Of a stretch of 64,000 nt of DNA, positions 37,851 to 48,240 are shown in pieces. The translations under genes were made by a program, and so were the position numbers. This stretch comes from Desulfovibrio sp. MES5 (lineage in GTDB: Bacteria > Desulfobacterota > Desulfovibrionia > Desulfovibrionales > Desulfovibrionaceae): the NCBI RefSeq assembly GCF_002237645.1, contig NZ_MJUZ01000003.1, positions 1 to 64,000 on the forward strand, read 5' to 3'. Within the stretch, counting starts at the first letter, position 1. The number at the start of each line of letters is the position of its first letter. The notes beneath the pieces were generated by a model, which saw nothing but the letters and a program-made list of their open reading frames with translations, was not told the origin of the DNA and searched no databases.

Positions 37851-40800
37851 GGGCGCATACTCGCTTGCTGTTTACGTCTTTTGCGGGCGTCACGCTGGGC
37901 ATCGGCACGCGTTTTTTCACTTTGCGGCAGCGTGGTTCGAGGATTGGGGAGAACTTCCGGCGCGGAGGACTGGGAGCTGGCGGGCAGTTTTTCCAGTACC
38001 GCGTCTGTCAACTCGCGCAGGCAGGGGTGCAGAAAAACGGCGGCAACGCCCATATCCACGCCAAAGGCCCGTTGGATGCGTTCTCGCAGTTGCGGGGCCA
38101 TGACCGAAGTTCCGCCGAGGTCAAAAAAGTTTGCGTCGGGATCGGCGGCGTCCGTGCGCAAGGTCTGGGCCCAAATGTTCGCCATTGTGGCGCGCAGCGC
38201 TTCCGCACTGTCCCCATGGCGCATGTTTTCAGCGGCGTCGGGTGACGGCGCGTGAACCTGATACGGCCCGGGCTCTCCCCATATGTTGCTCAAAGGATGC
38301 GGAAGGCGGCTCGGCGCTACGGCGGCTTCCGGGTAAAGGACCAGCGTGCAGGAAGGCTCGGGGTCGTGTGGCGAAAGCAGGCGTCCGCCGATCCGTGACG
38401 GGTCGGCCCCTACAAGAAGCGCGTCCTTGCCGGATCTGAGGGCCAACTCCAGCATAGTCAGTATGTGGTGTTCTTGTTGCAGGGGCATGGCCACAAGGGT
38501 GTCCGCATGCGGAGCCCTGGCATTATGCCGGGCCGCGTCGGCGCGCAGGGACTGGAAGAGTGCGGCGGCGGGCGATACGGCGTCCGTATCCATGATCAGC
38601 CAGCGAACAAGGGGCACGCCCGGAAGCTGGGCATGGAAAGCTTGCGCCACTTTTTCGCTTTCTTGGGCAGCCCGGCCAGGCTCAGCGGTTGCGGCGCTGA
38701 GGGAAAGAATATGCACAAGGCCTCCCGGCGGCACTCCGAAGGCGGTGTGGGCTGCAGTGGCGTCCGGCAGTTCCCCGCCGTATTGCAGCCTTTCGGGCTG
38801 CCCCCAAAGGCGGCACAGTTCGTCCGCATTCGCGCCGCACAGCCACAGACGCGCTTCTGGCCTGCGTAACAGCGCGGCAATGCAGGATGCGTCCGCATCG
38901 GAGCCGGAGAGCAGCACCATGCAGCACCTGTCAGGAGCAAAGAGAATGTCCCAGTCCGGCGCGGGGCAGTCCGGGAAAGCTGGCGTCATTCCGAACGAAC
39001 TGCGGGGCGTGTACATCAGCGTATGCGTGTTTTGCTGCGGGGCGGCATCCCGCAGGTCAGCCTGCCCTGCGGCAAAGGCGCGTTCAAGCATGCTTGCGGC
39101 ATACAGCGGCAATTCCTGAAACAGGTCCTGCCGCAGTCTGCCGTCCGCATGTCTGGGCAGGCGGCGCACGCGCATGTGGTGCTGCGGGCGCAGCGGCAAC
39201 GGCAGGTCAGTAAAAAATTCTTCCGGTTTTTGGGATGACAGTGCCGGGAAAGCGTCTGCGTACCAGACGACAAGCTCCCCTTCGTCATGCAGCAGTGATT
39301 TCTGGCCTTCGCGGCGGGCAGGAGCAATAATGCCCAGGGCCATATCCGGCAGGCTTTCTCCGGTCAGCTTGGACGCGAGATTGTCCAGATTGACGGCATG
39401 CCCCTGCCGCCAGAGCAGGGGACTGCCATAGCCGGGAATTGGCAAAGCCACGGTGTCGCGGGTCAGAAGGCGAAGGCGCGTCCGGGAACTGAACGCCACG
39501 GTTTCGCCGGGTGCGCAGCCAGCGGGCAGGCAGTCCCTGTGCAGCCGTGCCGTCACCGTAGCTTCTGTCCCTTCGGAGCCGAAGCTGTCGACCAGGGCAA
39601 AGACATTTGTTTCAGGCAGTTGCAGCAGCAGGCGTATATTGTCGTTTACCCCGCAGGTGGGCAGGGTTGCAGGCAGGTGATTCACAATGCAGACATGGGC
39701 CGCTTCGGGCCATGTCTTTTCCGCTGGGCGGCGGGTCAGGCATACAAGGCTGCTGGCTGTCGCCCTGTGGAGCGATGTGAGGACCGGAACATCGCTTCCG
39801 GCGGCCGCAAGACTGAGCAACCCATCAGGATCGGCAGCGGGCTGTTCAAAAGCAATGCCGTCATAGGCGCTCAAATTGAGCAGCTCTGCCAGTTTTTTGG
39901 CCGCGCCCACTCGACTCGGGGGCTTTGCACAGATTGGGTTGAGCGCGGCTTCCAGACTGCCCGAGGTTCCCGCCAGCGTTGCCATGCATTGCAGAAATGC
40001 CGCCGCCGCCGCTTCCACGCGGGCGCGGCCGAACAGCGCTGTGTCGTATTCAAGATGGAGCCTGTGGCCCCTTTCGCCGAAATCCCAGATGACAAAGGCC
40101 AGATCATAGGCTGATATGGGATAGTCCGGGATGCGCGGCGTCATAGAAACAGCGCCGGACATGCCGAAGGCGTTCTGCAGCGTCAGAAATATCTGGCTGA
40201 CGGGATGCCTGCCGCTGTGCCGCCGCACGCCGCTGGCGGCAACTATGTTCTGAAAGGGAAGAACTTGGTTGTCGAGAGCGTCCATGAGGCAGGCATGGCT
40301 TTGAAGCAGCATTTCCACCGCTGTTTTTTGCGGGTCAAAAAGCGCGGCCAGCGGCAGCACATTGACAAAGCAGCCCACCATATCCTCCAGGCCGGGAAAC
40401 TGCCTGTTGGCCGCCACTGTGAGGATGGGCGTCTCGGCTTCTCCCGCCTCCCGGTAAAGAAACAGCCGCAGGGCCGCGTGCAGGGCCGAAAAGAAGCTGC
40501 ATCCGTGCCGGGCGGCCCAGGATCTGACTTTTTGGACAAGGGCCGCGTCCATATCGACGGCGCACAGGGCATGGCGGGTGTGGGGGGCGGAAGAATCCGT
40601 GTTTCCTTTATCTGAGAGGGATGGAGCGGGGCCGCGTATAAAATCAGGCGGCAGGGCGTGCCGGGGGGGGATGCCCGCCAGCGTATCCCGCCAGAAGGCA
40701 GTCTGTTTTTCCTTTATGGCGGGCAGGGCGCTGGCATGCAGCCATGCGGCGTACTCCGCATAACTGGCGGCCAGGGGGGGAAGGTTTGGCTTTGTGCCTT

Positions 40801-41506
40801 GCAGATACGCGTTCAGCAGGGCCCCGATCTCTCTGGCAAGCACACCCATGGACCAGCCGTCCATGATCAGGTGGTGCAGCCCCAGAACCAGAACGGCATG
40901 GCTGGCTTGCCCCGCGAACACGGCCGCGCGCCAAAGTGGGGGAGCGGCAAGGTCATAGGGGGTGAAGCGAAAGCTGTGAACGCATCCGGCTATGGCCTTT
41001 TCGCGTTCGTGGGCGTCAGGTATGGCGTGAACGGTCAGCGGCACGGAGCATTCTTTGCCGATGCGCAGCCGGGGAGCCCCTCCCTGCGGTGTGCTGCAAA
41101 AGGCACGCAGCATATCGTGCCGCTCCATCAGCAGGGCGAAGGCGTCGTGCATGGCGGCGTTCAGATCCAGCGGCAGATTGTCCAGCTGGAACACGCCGAC
41201 CTGATTGACGACAGTGATGCTCTCCTGATTGCGGCTCAACAGGTGAAAAACTTCTTGATAGGGCGTAAGCGCATGGTGCGTGGGCTCATGGCAGGCAGGA
41301 AGGCGCGTTTCCCATTTTTCTGTCAGAAGGCGGCGCGCTTCTGCACCCGCCAGAGAACGGACCAGGGCGCGCCGGTTATGCTGCAGTTCCGGCAGCTCGT
41401 CTTCGCTCAGCGCTCCCTTGGGCGCGCTGATGCGCAACCTGCCGTTTTGCATGGCAAGCGAGACTCCCTTTCGGGCGCACAGATCCAGAAGTTTCGCAAT
41501 ATGCAT
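37847..41506 (-). CDS. NRPS: docking-C-(no active A; KR-like remnant)-PCP
   Basis: A 1219-residue protein. It starts with a TubC-type docking domain (about 1-52, 'LCARKGVSLAMQNGRLRI'), then a normal C domain (about 75-510; HHLIMDG at 211-217). Residues about 510-1100 lack every A-domain core motif (no TSGSTG, no YGPTE, no K517 region). Part of it (about 830-1060: 'GLVHILSLSA', 'LPGVPLVRWLIMD') resembles the structural half of a PKS ketoreductase without a nucleotide-binding GxGxxG. A PCP follows (Ser1134 in DLGGTS). The ATG shares its A with the preceding stop (TGATG); an ATG five codons earlier is less likely. The PCP must be loaded in trans or the module passes the chain on. Confidence 0.85.
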   Translation of the reverse strand: MHIAKLLDLCARKGVSLAMQNGRLRISAPKGALSEDELPELQHNRRALVRSLAGAEARRLLTEKWETRLPACHEPTHHALTPYQEVFHLLSRNQESITVVNQVGVFQLDNLPLDLNAAMHDAFALLMERHDMLRAFCSTPQGGAPRLRIGKECSVPLTVHAIPDAHEREKAIAGCVHSFRFTPYDLAAPPLWRAAVFAGQASHAVLVLGLHHLIMDGWSMGVLAREIGALLNAYLQGTKPNLPPLAASYAEYAAWLHASALPAIKEKQTAFWRDTLAGIPPRHALPPDFIRGPAPSLSDKGNTDSSAPHTRHALCAVDMDAALVQKVRSWAARHGCSFFSALHAALRLFLYREAGEAETPILTVAANRQFPGLEDMVGCFVNVLPLAALFDPQKTAVEMLLQSHACLMDALDNQVLPFQNIVAASGVRRHSGRHPVSQIFLTLQNAFGMSGAVSMTPRIPDYPISAYDLAFVIWDFGERGHRLHLEYDTALFGRARVEAAAAAFLQCMATLAGTSGSLEAALNPICAKPPSRVGAAKKLAELLNLSAYDGIAFEQPAADPDGLLSLAAAGSDVPVLTSLHRATASSLVCLTRRPAEKTWPEAAHVCIVNHLPATLPTCGVNDNIRLLLQLPETNVFALVDSFGSEGTEATVTARLHRDCLPAGCAPGETVAFSSRTRLRLLTRDTVALPIPGYGSPLLWRQGHAVNLDNLASKLTGESLPDMALGIIAPARREGQKSLLHDEGELVVWYADAFPALSSQKPEEFFTDLPLPLRPQHHMRVRRLPRHADGRLRQDLFQELPLYAASMLERAFAAGQADLRDAAPQQNTHTLMYTPRSSFGMTPAFPDCPAPDWDILFAPDRCCMVLLSGSDADASCIAALLRRPEARLWLCGANADELCRLWGQPERLQYGGELPDATAAHTAFGVPPGGLVHILSLSAATAEPGRAAQESEKVAQAFHAQLPGVPLVRWLIMDTDAVSPAAALFQSLRADAARHNARAPHADTLVAMPLQQEHHILTMLELALRSGKDALLVGADPSRIGGRLLSPHDPEPSCTLVLYPEAAVAPSRLPHPLSNIWGEPGPYQVHAPSPDAAENMRHGDSAEALRATMANIWAQTLRTDAADPDANFFDLGGTSVMAPQLRERIQRAFGVDMGVAAVFLHPCLRELTDAVLEKLPASSQSSAPEVLPNPRTTLPQSEKTRADAQRDARKRRKQQASMRP

Positions 41507-44500
41507 CAGAGTTCTTCCCATTCCGTGTTCGCTTTCGCCGGGAGGATCGTTCCCGCAATACGATTGACCAGATGGTCAAAGACCGGCTGTTCAAAAATGA
41601 CGCGCACATCGACAGCCGTACCCAGACGCTGGCCAAGCAGCACAGCCAGTTTTATGGCCAGCAGCGAATGCCCGCCTTCCAGAAAAAAATTGCTCCCGGC
41701 TTTTGGCCTGCAGTGCAGCAGGCTCCACCACAAATCGGCCAGCACCGCGCCCACGCCGTGCGCATCTTCGTCAGCGGGGGTGTGCAGGGGGGCTTCCCGG
41801 TTGACTTCAGTCAGTTGTTCGAGTTCTTTTCTCAAGGCAGTCACATCCACTTTTCCGCTTGAGGTCAGGGGAAAGGTGTCGCACGTGAAAAAGATGGTGG
41901 GTATGAAGGCCGGGGGCAGGGATGCGCCCAGCTTGCGTTGTGTCGCAGCAGCATCGAAAGGAAGGCTGGAGTCGGGGATGACGCAAGCCGCAAGCGCGGC
42001 TGTTTCGCCTGCGCCGACCACTGCCACCACAGCGTCCCGTACTTGGGGAAGGACGCGCAGGGCCTGTTCCACTTCCTGAGGCGCAATGCGCTGCCCCCTG
42101 ATTTTGATCTGCCTGTCCAGCCTGCCCAGACCCAGCAGAAGCCCATTGGCGGTCCATACGCCCCTGTCGCCAGTGCGGAACGTCTGGAGGGCATTTCCTG
42201 CGGGGCTGTTCAGTGGGGTAAAGCCGCCGCTTTGTTCAAGGTTTCCGGTTTGCGGGTTGAGGTATCCCCGGGCCAGAACCTGTCCCTGAACGGCGATTTC
42301 TCCGGGAAGCCCCCAGGGGAGTTCCCGCCCGTCTGCGTCGAGGACCATGACGGTTGCGCCCGCAATGGGCTTGCCCAGCGGCACGGCCATGCCCCCGGCA
42401 TCGTGAGGGGAAGTTGTGTGCCAGACAGCTTCGCCGCAGACCTCGGTACTGCCGTAAAAGTTGTGGACAACCGCGCTGGGAAAGGCCTTGTGCAGTTCGC
42501 TGACAAGGGGGCCGTACAAAGGTTCGCCGCTGGAAATGATATGGCGCAGGGCGGGAAGGGTCACGCGGGTGTGGCCGGCAAGCCCGGCCAGGGCGTGCAG
42601 CGCGCTTGGCACGGCCACCAGCCGCGTTACGCCGTGCTGTTCCAGGGCGTGCAAGACCGCATCCATGCGCCGTACATCGGCATCGGGCACAATGTGCACG
42701 GGCGCGGCGTGCAGCAGCGGCGTGAAAAGCTCGGTGACCGCATCCACAAAACCTGTGTCGGTCTTGGCGCAGCACCGCTCGCCCGGCTCGAAGGGGATGG
42801 CTTCGCCCCCCCACCGCAGACGGTTAATCAGTGCCCCCTGCCCGATGGATACCCCCTTGGGACGCCCGCTTGAGCCAGAGGTGAACAGCGTGAGAACCGG
42901 CGTATCCGCATCGCTCCCCGCCGCAAGTGACAGGCTGGCACTCGCGGTCGGGCTTTTTTCAAGTTCGGCTACGTCAAGACATATGGGCCTGTGCTGTGGG
43001 CCGAAGTCAAACCGTTCGTGCAGCCGCGAATCCACGAGCACGGCTGCAACCCCGGCCTGGGCCAGCATGTCGCTCAGGCGTTCGCGGGGCATGCCGGGGC
43101 TCACCGGGGTTACAGCCCGGCCGGCACGCCAGGCCGCAAGTATGGCGGCCACCCATAGAGGGCCGCGCTCAAGGCAGAGAGCCACTGGCCCGCGCGGGGG
43201 GCAGGCGGCGTCAACCCATGCGGCGACGGCAAGGCTCATCTCATGCAGCTGATGGAATTTCAGTATGTTGTCGTAACCGTAGGTCAGGCAGGGCGCATCA
43301 GCGTGGCTGGCGGCAATATCCTCAAAGCGCTGCCAGAGAGAGGGCCACAGGCCGGGAGTTTCACCCTGGCGCCATTGGGCGAGGGCGGCCTGCTCCTCAG
43401 GCGGGATCAGGGAAACTTCTTCCAGCGTAAGGTCGGGCGTGTCCGTTACCTGCCGGAGTATCCACCGCAGGCGGTCAAGCAGGCCCGTCAGGGCGGGGAG
43501 GGGCCACGCGGAAGCGTCAGCCGTGATTTCAAAAACAAGAGCGCCCTGACCATCTCGCATTGAGATATCCAGGCTCATGGCGCTTTCGTGCCTTCCCCCG
43601 GGCTGCAGGCGCACAGTCATGCCATTGACTGAAAATACGGTTTCTTCGGTGTTGTCCTGGCTGAAAGCAATGTCAAACAAGGGATGACGCCCGGGCTGGC
43701 GGTGGGCTTCAATCTCCCTGACCAGACTGTCAAAAGGCACACTGGCGTTTTCTCCAGCCCGGATGAGGGACTCGCGGCAAACGGCCAGCAATTCCCGGAA
43801 GGTATTCGCCTTGTCCAGACGAACGGCGAGCGGCAGGGGGGTGACCATCATGCCCACAACGTTTTCCAGTTCCGGCGTGAACCGCTGTGCGGCATAGGTG
43901 CCAAGAAGAAGGTTGCTGCTTGCCGAGCAGCGCGAAACAAGCAGCGAAAAGGCCGCAAAGCACAGTATGAACGGCGTGACGCCTCCGGCTGCGGCCCGTT
44001 GCCGTAAATCAGCGGCAAGATCGTCCGGCAGGGGATAGGCAACATAGGCTTCGCCGTGTTGCGCCGTTGTTTTTCCATACTGTGAAGTAACCGCGAAGTT
44101 GGGGAGTTCCGGCCTCGTAACATCCGCCAGTTCTTTCTTCATGGCTTTCAGGCGTTCGGCAGCAAGCCGCGTCATAGCTTGCGACTGCTCCCAATCGGCC
44201 ATATCAGCATAATCAATGCCCGGGCAGATGGCCGGGATGTTTTTGCCATCAAGGGCTTCGCGCAGGCTGTTCATGAACAGCCGCATGGACCATCCGTCAA
44301 AAGCGGCATGGTGGAAGGCCAGGTACAGGTCCGCTCCCGTTTCGGGCGCATCCCGCGCCACAAGGCATGCGCGCAGCAAGGGGCCGACGGCGAGATCAAA
44401 GGCCTGTTGCGAGATTTCGGCGTATGCTTTGTCAGAAAGTGCCTGTTGTGCTTCCGCGTCATGTCCGCGTGCGTTCACATGGGTGAAAGGCACCGTCAGG

Positions 44501-47500
44501 CGGGGATGAACGCGCTGCCATACTTGCGTATCGGTGGTTTCGCCGTGTGCCTCGTCGTGACGGCAATGCAGGGTGGTGCGAAGCGCCTCGTGCCTGTCGG
44601 CAACAGTCTGCAAGGCCTTTTCGATGGCCGGGGCAGTGACGCGTCCTGAAATCTTCAGACGAAAAGCCAGAATGTACCTGGCTGTTCCGGGATGCAGCGT
44701 TTCTTCTATCCACAGGCGTTTTTGCGCGTGAGAGGCGGGAAAGACCTTTCCGCCGTCAGGGGCTGGGGGCTGGCTGCGCCGTCTTGAGGGGAGCACAGGA
44801 GGGATGTTTTTTTCATGGCTGCCGCGCAGACCGTCCATGTGACTGCCAAGCGCCGCTGGGGTGGGATGCCGGAAGATGTCCATAACGCCCAGCCCGGAAA
44901 AATCCTGCCCGCGCAGCAGGTTCAGCAGGCGGATGGCCGCAATGGAGTCGCCGCCAGATTCAAAAAAATTGGCGTCGGCATTTTCCGGCGGCGCGCCGAG
45001 CACGGTTTTCCATGCCAGGGCAATTGCCTTTTCTGTGGGAGTGCCGGGAACAAAATGACTGTTCTGCACACGTGTGGGCCACCGTTTGACGGCCTCACGG
45101 TCTGTCTTGGCGTTGGCGGAAAGCGGAAAGGTTTTGCACTGGCCGATGAAGGACGGAATCATGTAGGATGGCAGGCGCTTTTTCAGGAAAGCTCTGACGC
45201 CCTCCACGCTGAGTTCGCTGCCGGGTTGCGGCGCAACATAGGCACACAGTTTTTTGCCGTCTTCCGAAAGAAAAACCACGGCCTGCCGAACGTCCGGATG
45301 GCGTTGCACCTGTGCCTCGATCTCGCTGAGTTCCATGCGGAAGCCATGTATTTTTACCTGGCTGTCGCGGCGGCCGAGAAATTCTATGACGCCGTCTTCA
45401 TGCATGCGGCCCATGTCGCCGGTTTTGTATAGGCGTTCGCCCGTGCCGGGCAACAAGCCGAAGGCGGCACGATTGCGCTCGGGGTCGTTCAGATACCCCG
45501 CCGACATATACGGGCCGGTGCAGCACAGTTCGCCGGCCACTCCCCGCGGGCACACCTGTCCCAACTGGTTCAGCACATGGTACCCGGCGTTCTGGAAGGG
45601 CTTGCCATAGGGGATGCTGTCCCATTGGGGGGCGATGTCTCGTACCTGATGGCAGATATTGGCCACGGATATTTCCGTGGGGCCGCCGAGGCTGAACAGG
45701 CGTGCCCGGGGAGCGCGTTGAAGCAGGGCGCGTGCCGTGGACAAGGGTATCCAGTCGCCCCCGAGGGAGACGAGACGCAGGTTTTCCAGGCCCGGGGCCG
45801 GATCTGTTGCGCAAAAGTCCAGCAGCATGGTCAGCATGGACGGGACGCTGTTCCAGAAGCCCACACGGTGTTTACGCATGAGTTCAAGCCAGTGGGCGGG
45901 GTCCTTGCGGCGCGAATGCTCCGGAAAAACCGTGGGCATGCCCAGAAGCGCGTTGCCCGCATAGTCGGGAACGGCCATGTCATGATGGAAGGGCGACAGC
46001 GCCAGGGAAGGGGTTTCCTGCCCCAGAGGGCAGAAGGAAGAAAACTGCGCTATGCAGTTGAGAATTCCCTTGTAGGGAACAAGAACCCCCTTGGGCGCGC
46101 CTGTGCTGCCAGAAGTATATATGACGCTGAAAATATCATTTTCAAAGGCGGACATGGCGGTTGACGGCGGCAGCAGGATGTTATCCCCGTCCTGATCCAT
46201 GCCGGGGTCCATGACGGGAATTCCCGAGGCTGCGACTCGGGCCGTGGCCGAGCCGTCTGTCAGTACAAGGCTTGCACCGCAGTCGTGCAGGATGCCACGC
46301 AGGCGTTCTGCCGGGGCTTCGGGGTCCAGAGGAACGGCAACGCCCCCGGCTGCCCGCACGGCAAAGGGCGCGATCGCCTGCCAGCGGCCTTTGTGCAGGG
46401 CCATGCCCACGCGGGCATGCCGGGGCAGCCCTGTTCTCTGCAGCCGGGCTGCCAGCCGGGTCACAGCTTCGTACACGTCCTGCCAGAGCATTTGCCCCTG
46501 ATGGTCCACCAGCGCCCATTGTCGTCCCATGCTTTGGGCCTGTTTTTCAAGGCGGGCCAGGGCGTCATCGCCGCCGATGTCCACCGTGGGGCCATATTCG
46601 CTGCTGTACGGGCACCGGGGCGTCAGTATCTGATACAGGGGCAGAGGGGACTGCCATGCGGCTGTGTCGGCGGCCAGGGACTGTACCAGCCGGACAAAGG
46701 CGTCGAACATGGTTTCGGGCAGGCTTTCGGGAAACATGTTCTCCAGCACGTCCCAGGACAAATGCAATGCGCCGTCGATCATGCCGTACTGGGCGTCTAT
46801 CCAGACTTGCGGCGTCTGGGTCAGGGTCTGGCGTACCGTGCCCAGGCTGCCGAGGAACCCTACCCAGGAAGAGGCGCGGCTGCGGGCGTTGCTCTCCGGC
46901 TCACTGGTAAAAACGAAAGGCATGCCGGTTTCCGGGCCTACGCCTGTGGCCTGCCGCCATTCACGCAGAACTGTTACGCCGGAAACATGCTCATGCTCGA
47001 GATCCTGCCAGATCTGCCGTTGTAGTTCACGGCACCTTGCGGCAAAGGGGCGGCCTGCTTCCGTATTGTCGACGATGGTGAGGGAAAAGCTGGCGAATTC
47101 GCCGACGCAACGCTCTATGTCAGGGTGAACTGGCAGGCGGTTTACCCGTGGCACGTTGATGGCAAACCTGCTTTCATAGCTCCAGTGTCCGAGGGTTTCC
47201 GCATAGCACCCAAGCAGGAGTGTGGACAGGGTGAGGTCGTTCTGCCGCAGTTTTTCCGTCAGTTGGGCGAACGTGTGGGCTTCAAGCCGCACCTCATGCC
47301 GCCTGAAGCAGGGAGCCGTGTGGGCTGGCATAGCCGGAACCGGCTCCGCATCTGCCCCGTAGCCTCTGCTTGAGCGCAAAGGAATGGCGGGCGCTGGGGG
47401 CAGGGTGCGTACCTTTTTCCGCCAATAGGCAAGGCTTCGCGCATAGGTGGGGCTGTTTTTGAACTCAGCGAGCGCGAGCACATAGTCCCGAAAAGAAAAA

Positions 47501-48240
47501 TCAGCGGCGGGCGGCAAAGTTTCACCGGCATACAGAAGGGCGAGTTCCCGCATGAGCACCTGAAGGCTGTGCCCGTCCAGGCACCAGCAGTCCAGGCTGC
47601 CCATCAGCACGGTAGCGTCATTCTTGAGGGCGAAAGCGCGGAACTCTGTTTGGGGCCAGACTTCAAGCGGATAGCAGGCATGGGAAAGCGTTGCGCGTTC
47701 CGCAAGAAGCATCTGCTCGGCGGCAGCCGCATCAAGGTGCGTAAGATTTTGAACCTGCAGGGCAAGAGGTGAAAATTCCCGCAGAATCCTCTGGGTGCCG
47801 TCAGCAAGCACAAGGGCGTGAAGCATGTCGTGCCGCTGGAGAAGCGTGTTCCAGCAGTCTTCGAACCGCCGGGCGTCAAAATTGTGTATTTCCAGCTCAA
47901 AATATGCATGAATGCCTATATTGCCGAAGGCAACGGACGCGTCGCGGCCCATCCAGTATGCCTGCTGGTTTTCATTGAGCGGAAAAGGCAGGTATTTTTC
48001 TTCTGGCCTGGGGTCAAGGCGGGGCAGGTCCATGCCGTCACTCGACTGTTCCGCCGTCAGTTGGGCAAGGATTGCCTGCTTGTGGGATCTGAGCCGTTCC
48101 ACCACCTGATCTGTCAGAACAGACGCATTTCCCCGGCAGACAAGCTCCCCGCCCTCGGCATGCAGAGTGACGCCCTGGCGGCGCAACTCAAGCATGAAAG
48201 CCAGATGGGCATAATCCGGATACGTTGGAACTGCGGACAT
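41506..48240 (-). CDS. NRPS: docking-Cy-A-PCP-C-A-PCP
   Basis: A 2244-residue dimodule. TubC-type docking domain (about 10-58); Cy domain (opening PFPLNENQQAYWMGR; D217-x4-D222-x2-S225); A1 (VIYTSGSTGAPKG); PCP1 (SGGDSIAAI); C (HHAAFDG); A2 (LFTSGSSGRPKG); PCP2 (EGGHSLLAI). By eye A1 has D-M-P-N-S-G-L-V-A-K, not the classic Cys, Ser or Thr code, though a Cy domain demands one of these or a relative. A2 reads V-D-T-V-I-S-F-G-E-K, again with the shifted aspartate and V-I-S of beta-alanine-type pockets, perhaps for a related beta-amino acid. Overlaps the loader stop (TAATG). Confidence 0.92.
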   Translation of the reverse strand: MSAVPTYPDYAHLAFMLELRRQGVTLHAEGGELVCRGNASVLTDQVVERLRSHKQAILAQLTAEQSSDGMDLPRLDPRPEEKYLPFPLNENQQAYWMGRDASVAFGNIGIHAYFELEIHNFDARRFEDCWNTLLQRHDMLHALVLADGTQRILREFSPLALQVQNLTHLDAAAAEQMLLAERATLSHACYPLEVWPQTEFRAFALKNDATVLMGSLDCWCLDGHSLQVLMRELALLYAGETLPPAADFSFRDYVLALAEFKNSPTYARSLAYWRKKVRTLPPAPAIPLRSSRGYGADAEPVPAMPAHTAPCFRRHEVRLEAHTFAQLTEKLRQNDLTLSTLLLGCYAETLGHWSYESRFAINVPRVNRLPVHPDIERCVGEFASFSLTIVDNTEAGRPFAARCRELQRQIWQDLEHEHVSGVTVLREWRQATGVGPETGMPFVFTSEPESNARSRASSWVGFLGSLGTVRQTLTQTPQVWIDAQYGMIDGALHLSWDVLENMFPESLPETMFDAFVRLVQSLAADTAAWQSPLPLYQILTPRCPYSSEYGPTVDIGGDDALARLEKQAQSMGRQWALVDHQGQMLWQDVYEAVTRLAARLQRTGLPRHARVGMALHKGRWQAIAPFAVRAAGGVAVPLDPEAPAERLRGILHDCGASLVLTDGSATARVAASGIPVMDPGMDQDGDNILLPPSTAMSAFENDIFSVIYTSGSTGAPKGVLVPYKGILNCIAQFSSFCPLGQETPSLALSPFHHDMAVPDYAGNALLGMPTVFPEHSRRKDPAHWLELMRKHRVGFWNSVPSMLTMLLDFCATDPAPGLENLRLVSLGGDWIPLSTARALLQRAPRARLFSLGGPTEISVANICHQVRDIAPQWDSIPYGKPFQNAGYHVLNQLGQVCPRGVAGELCCTGPYMSAGYLNDPERNRAAFGLLPGTGERLYKTGDMGRMHEDGVIEFLGRRDSQVKIHGFRMELSEIEAQVQRHPDVRQAVVFLSEDGKKLCAYVAPQPGSELSVEGVRAFLKKRLPSYMIPSFIGQCKTFPLSANAKTDREAVKRWPTRVQNSHFVPGTPTEKAIALAWKTVLGAPPENADANFFESGGDSIAAIRLLNLLRGQDFSGLGVMDIFRHPTPAALGSHMDGLRGSHEKNIPPVLPSRRRSQPPAPDGGKVFPASHAQKRLWIEETLHPGTARYILAFRLKISGRVTAPAIEKALQTVADRHEALRTTLHCRHDEAHGETTDTQVWQRVHPRLTVPFTHVNARGHDAEAQQALSDKAYAEISQQAFDLAVGPLLRACLVARDAPETGADLYLAFHHAAFDGWSMRLFMNSLREALDGKNIPAICPGIDYADMADWEQSQAMTRLAAERLKAMKKELADVTRPELPNFAVTSQYGKTTAQHGEAYVAYPLPDDLAADLRQRAAAGGVTPFILCFAAFSLLVSRCSASSNLLLGTYAAQRFTPELENVVGMMVTPLPLAVRLDKANTFRELLAVCRESLIRAGENASVPFDSLVREIEAHRQPGRHPLFDIAFSQDNTEETVFSVNGMTVRLQPGGRHESAMSLDISMRDGQGALVFEITADASAWPLPALTGLLDRLRWILRQVTDTPDLTLEEVSLIPPEEQAALAQWRQGETPGLWPSLWQRFEDIAASHADAPCLTYGYDNILKFHQLHEMSLAVAAWVDAACPPRGPVALCLERGPLWVAAILAAWRAGRAVTPVSPGMPRERLSDMLAQAGVAAVLVDSRLHERFDFGPQHRPICLDVAELEKSPTASASLSLAAGSDADTPVLTLFTSGSSGRPKGVSIGQGALINRLRWGGEAIPFEPGERCCAKTDTGFVDAVTELFTPLLHAAPVHIVPDADVRRMDAVLHALEQHGVTRLVAVPSALHALAGLAGHTRVTLPALRHIISSGEPLYGPLVSELHKAFPSAVVHNFYGSTEVCGEAVWHTTSPHDAGGMAVPLGKPIAGATVMVLDADGRELPWGLPGEIAVQGQVLARGYLNPQTGNLEQSGGFTPLNSPAGNALQTFRTGDRGVWTANGLLLGLGRLDRQIKIRGQRIAPQEVEQALRVLPQVRDAVVAVVGAGETAALAACVIPDSSLPFDAAATQRKLGASLPPAFIPTIFFTCDTFPLTSSGKVDVTALRKELEQLTEVNREAPLHTPADEDAHGVGAVLADLWWSLLHCRPKAGSNFFLEGGHSLLAIKLAVLLGQRLGTAVDVRVIFEQPVFDHLVNRIAGTILPAKANTEWEEL

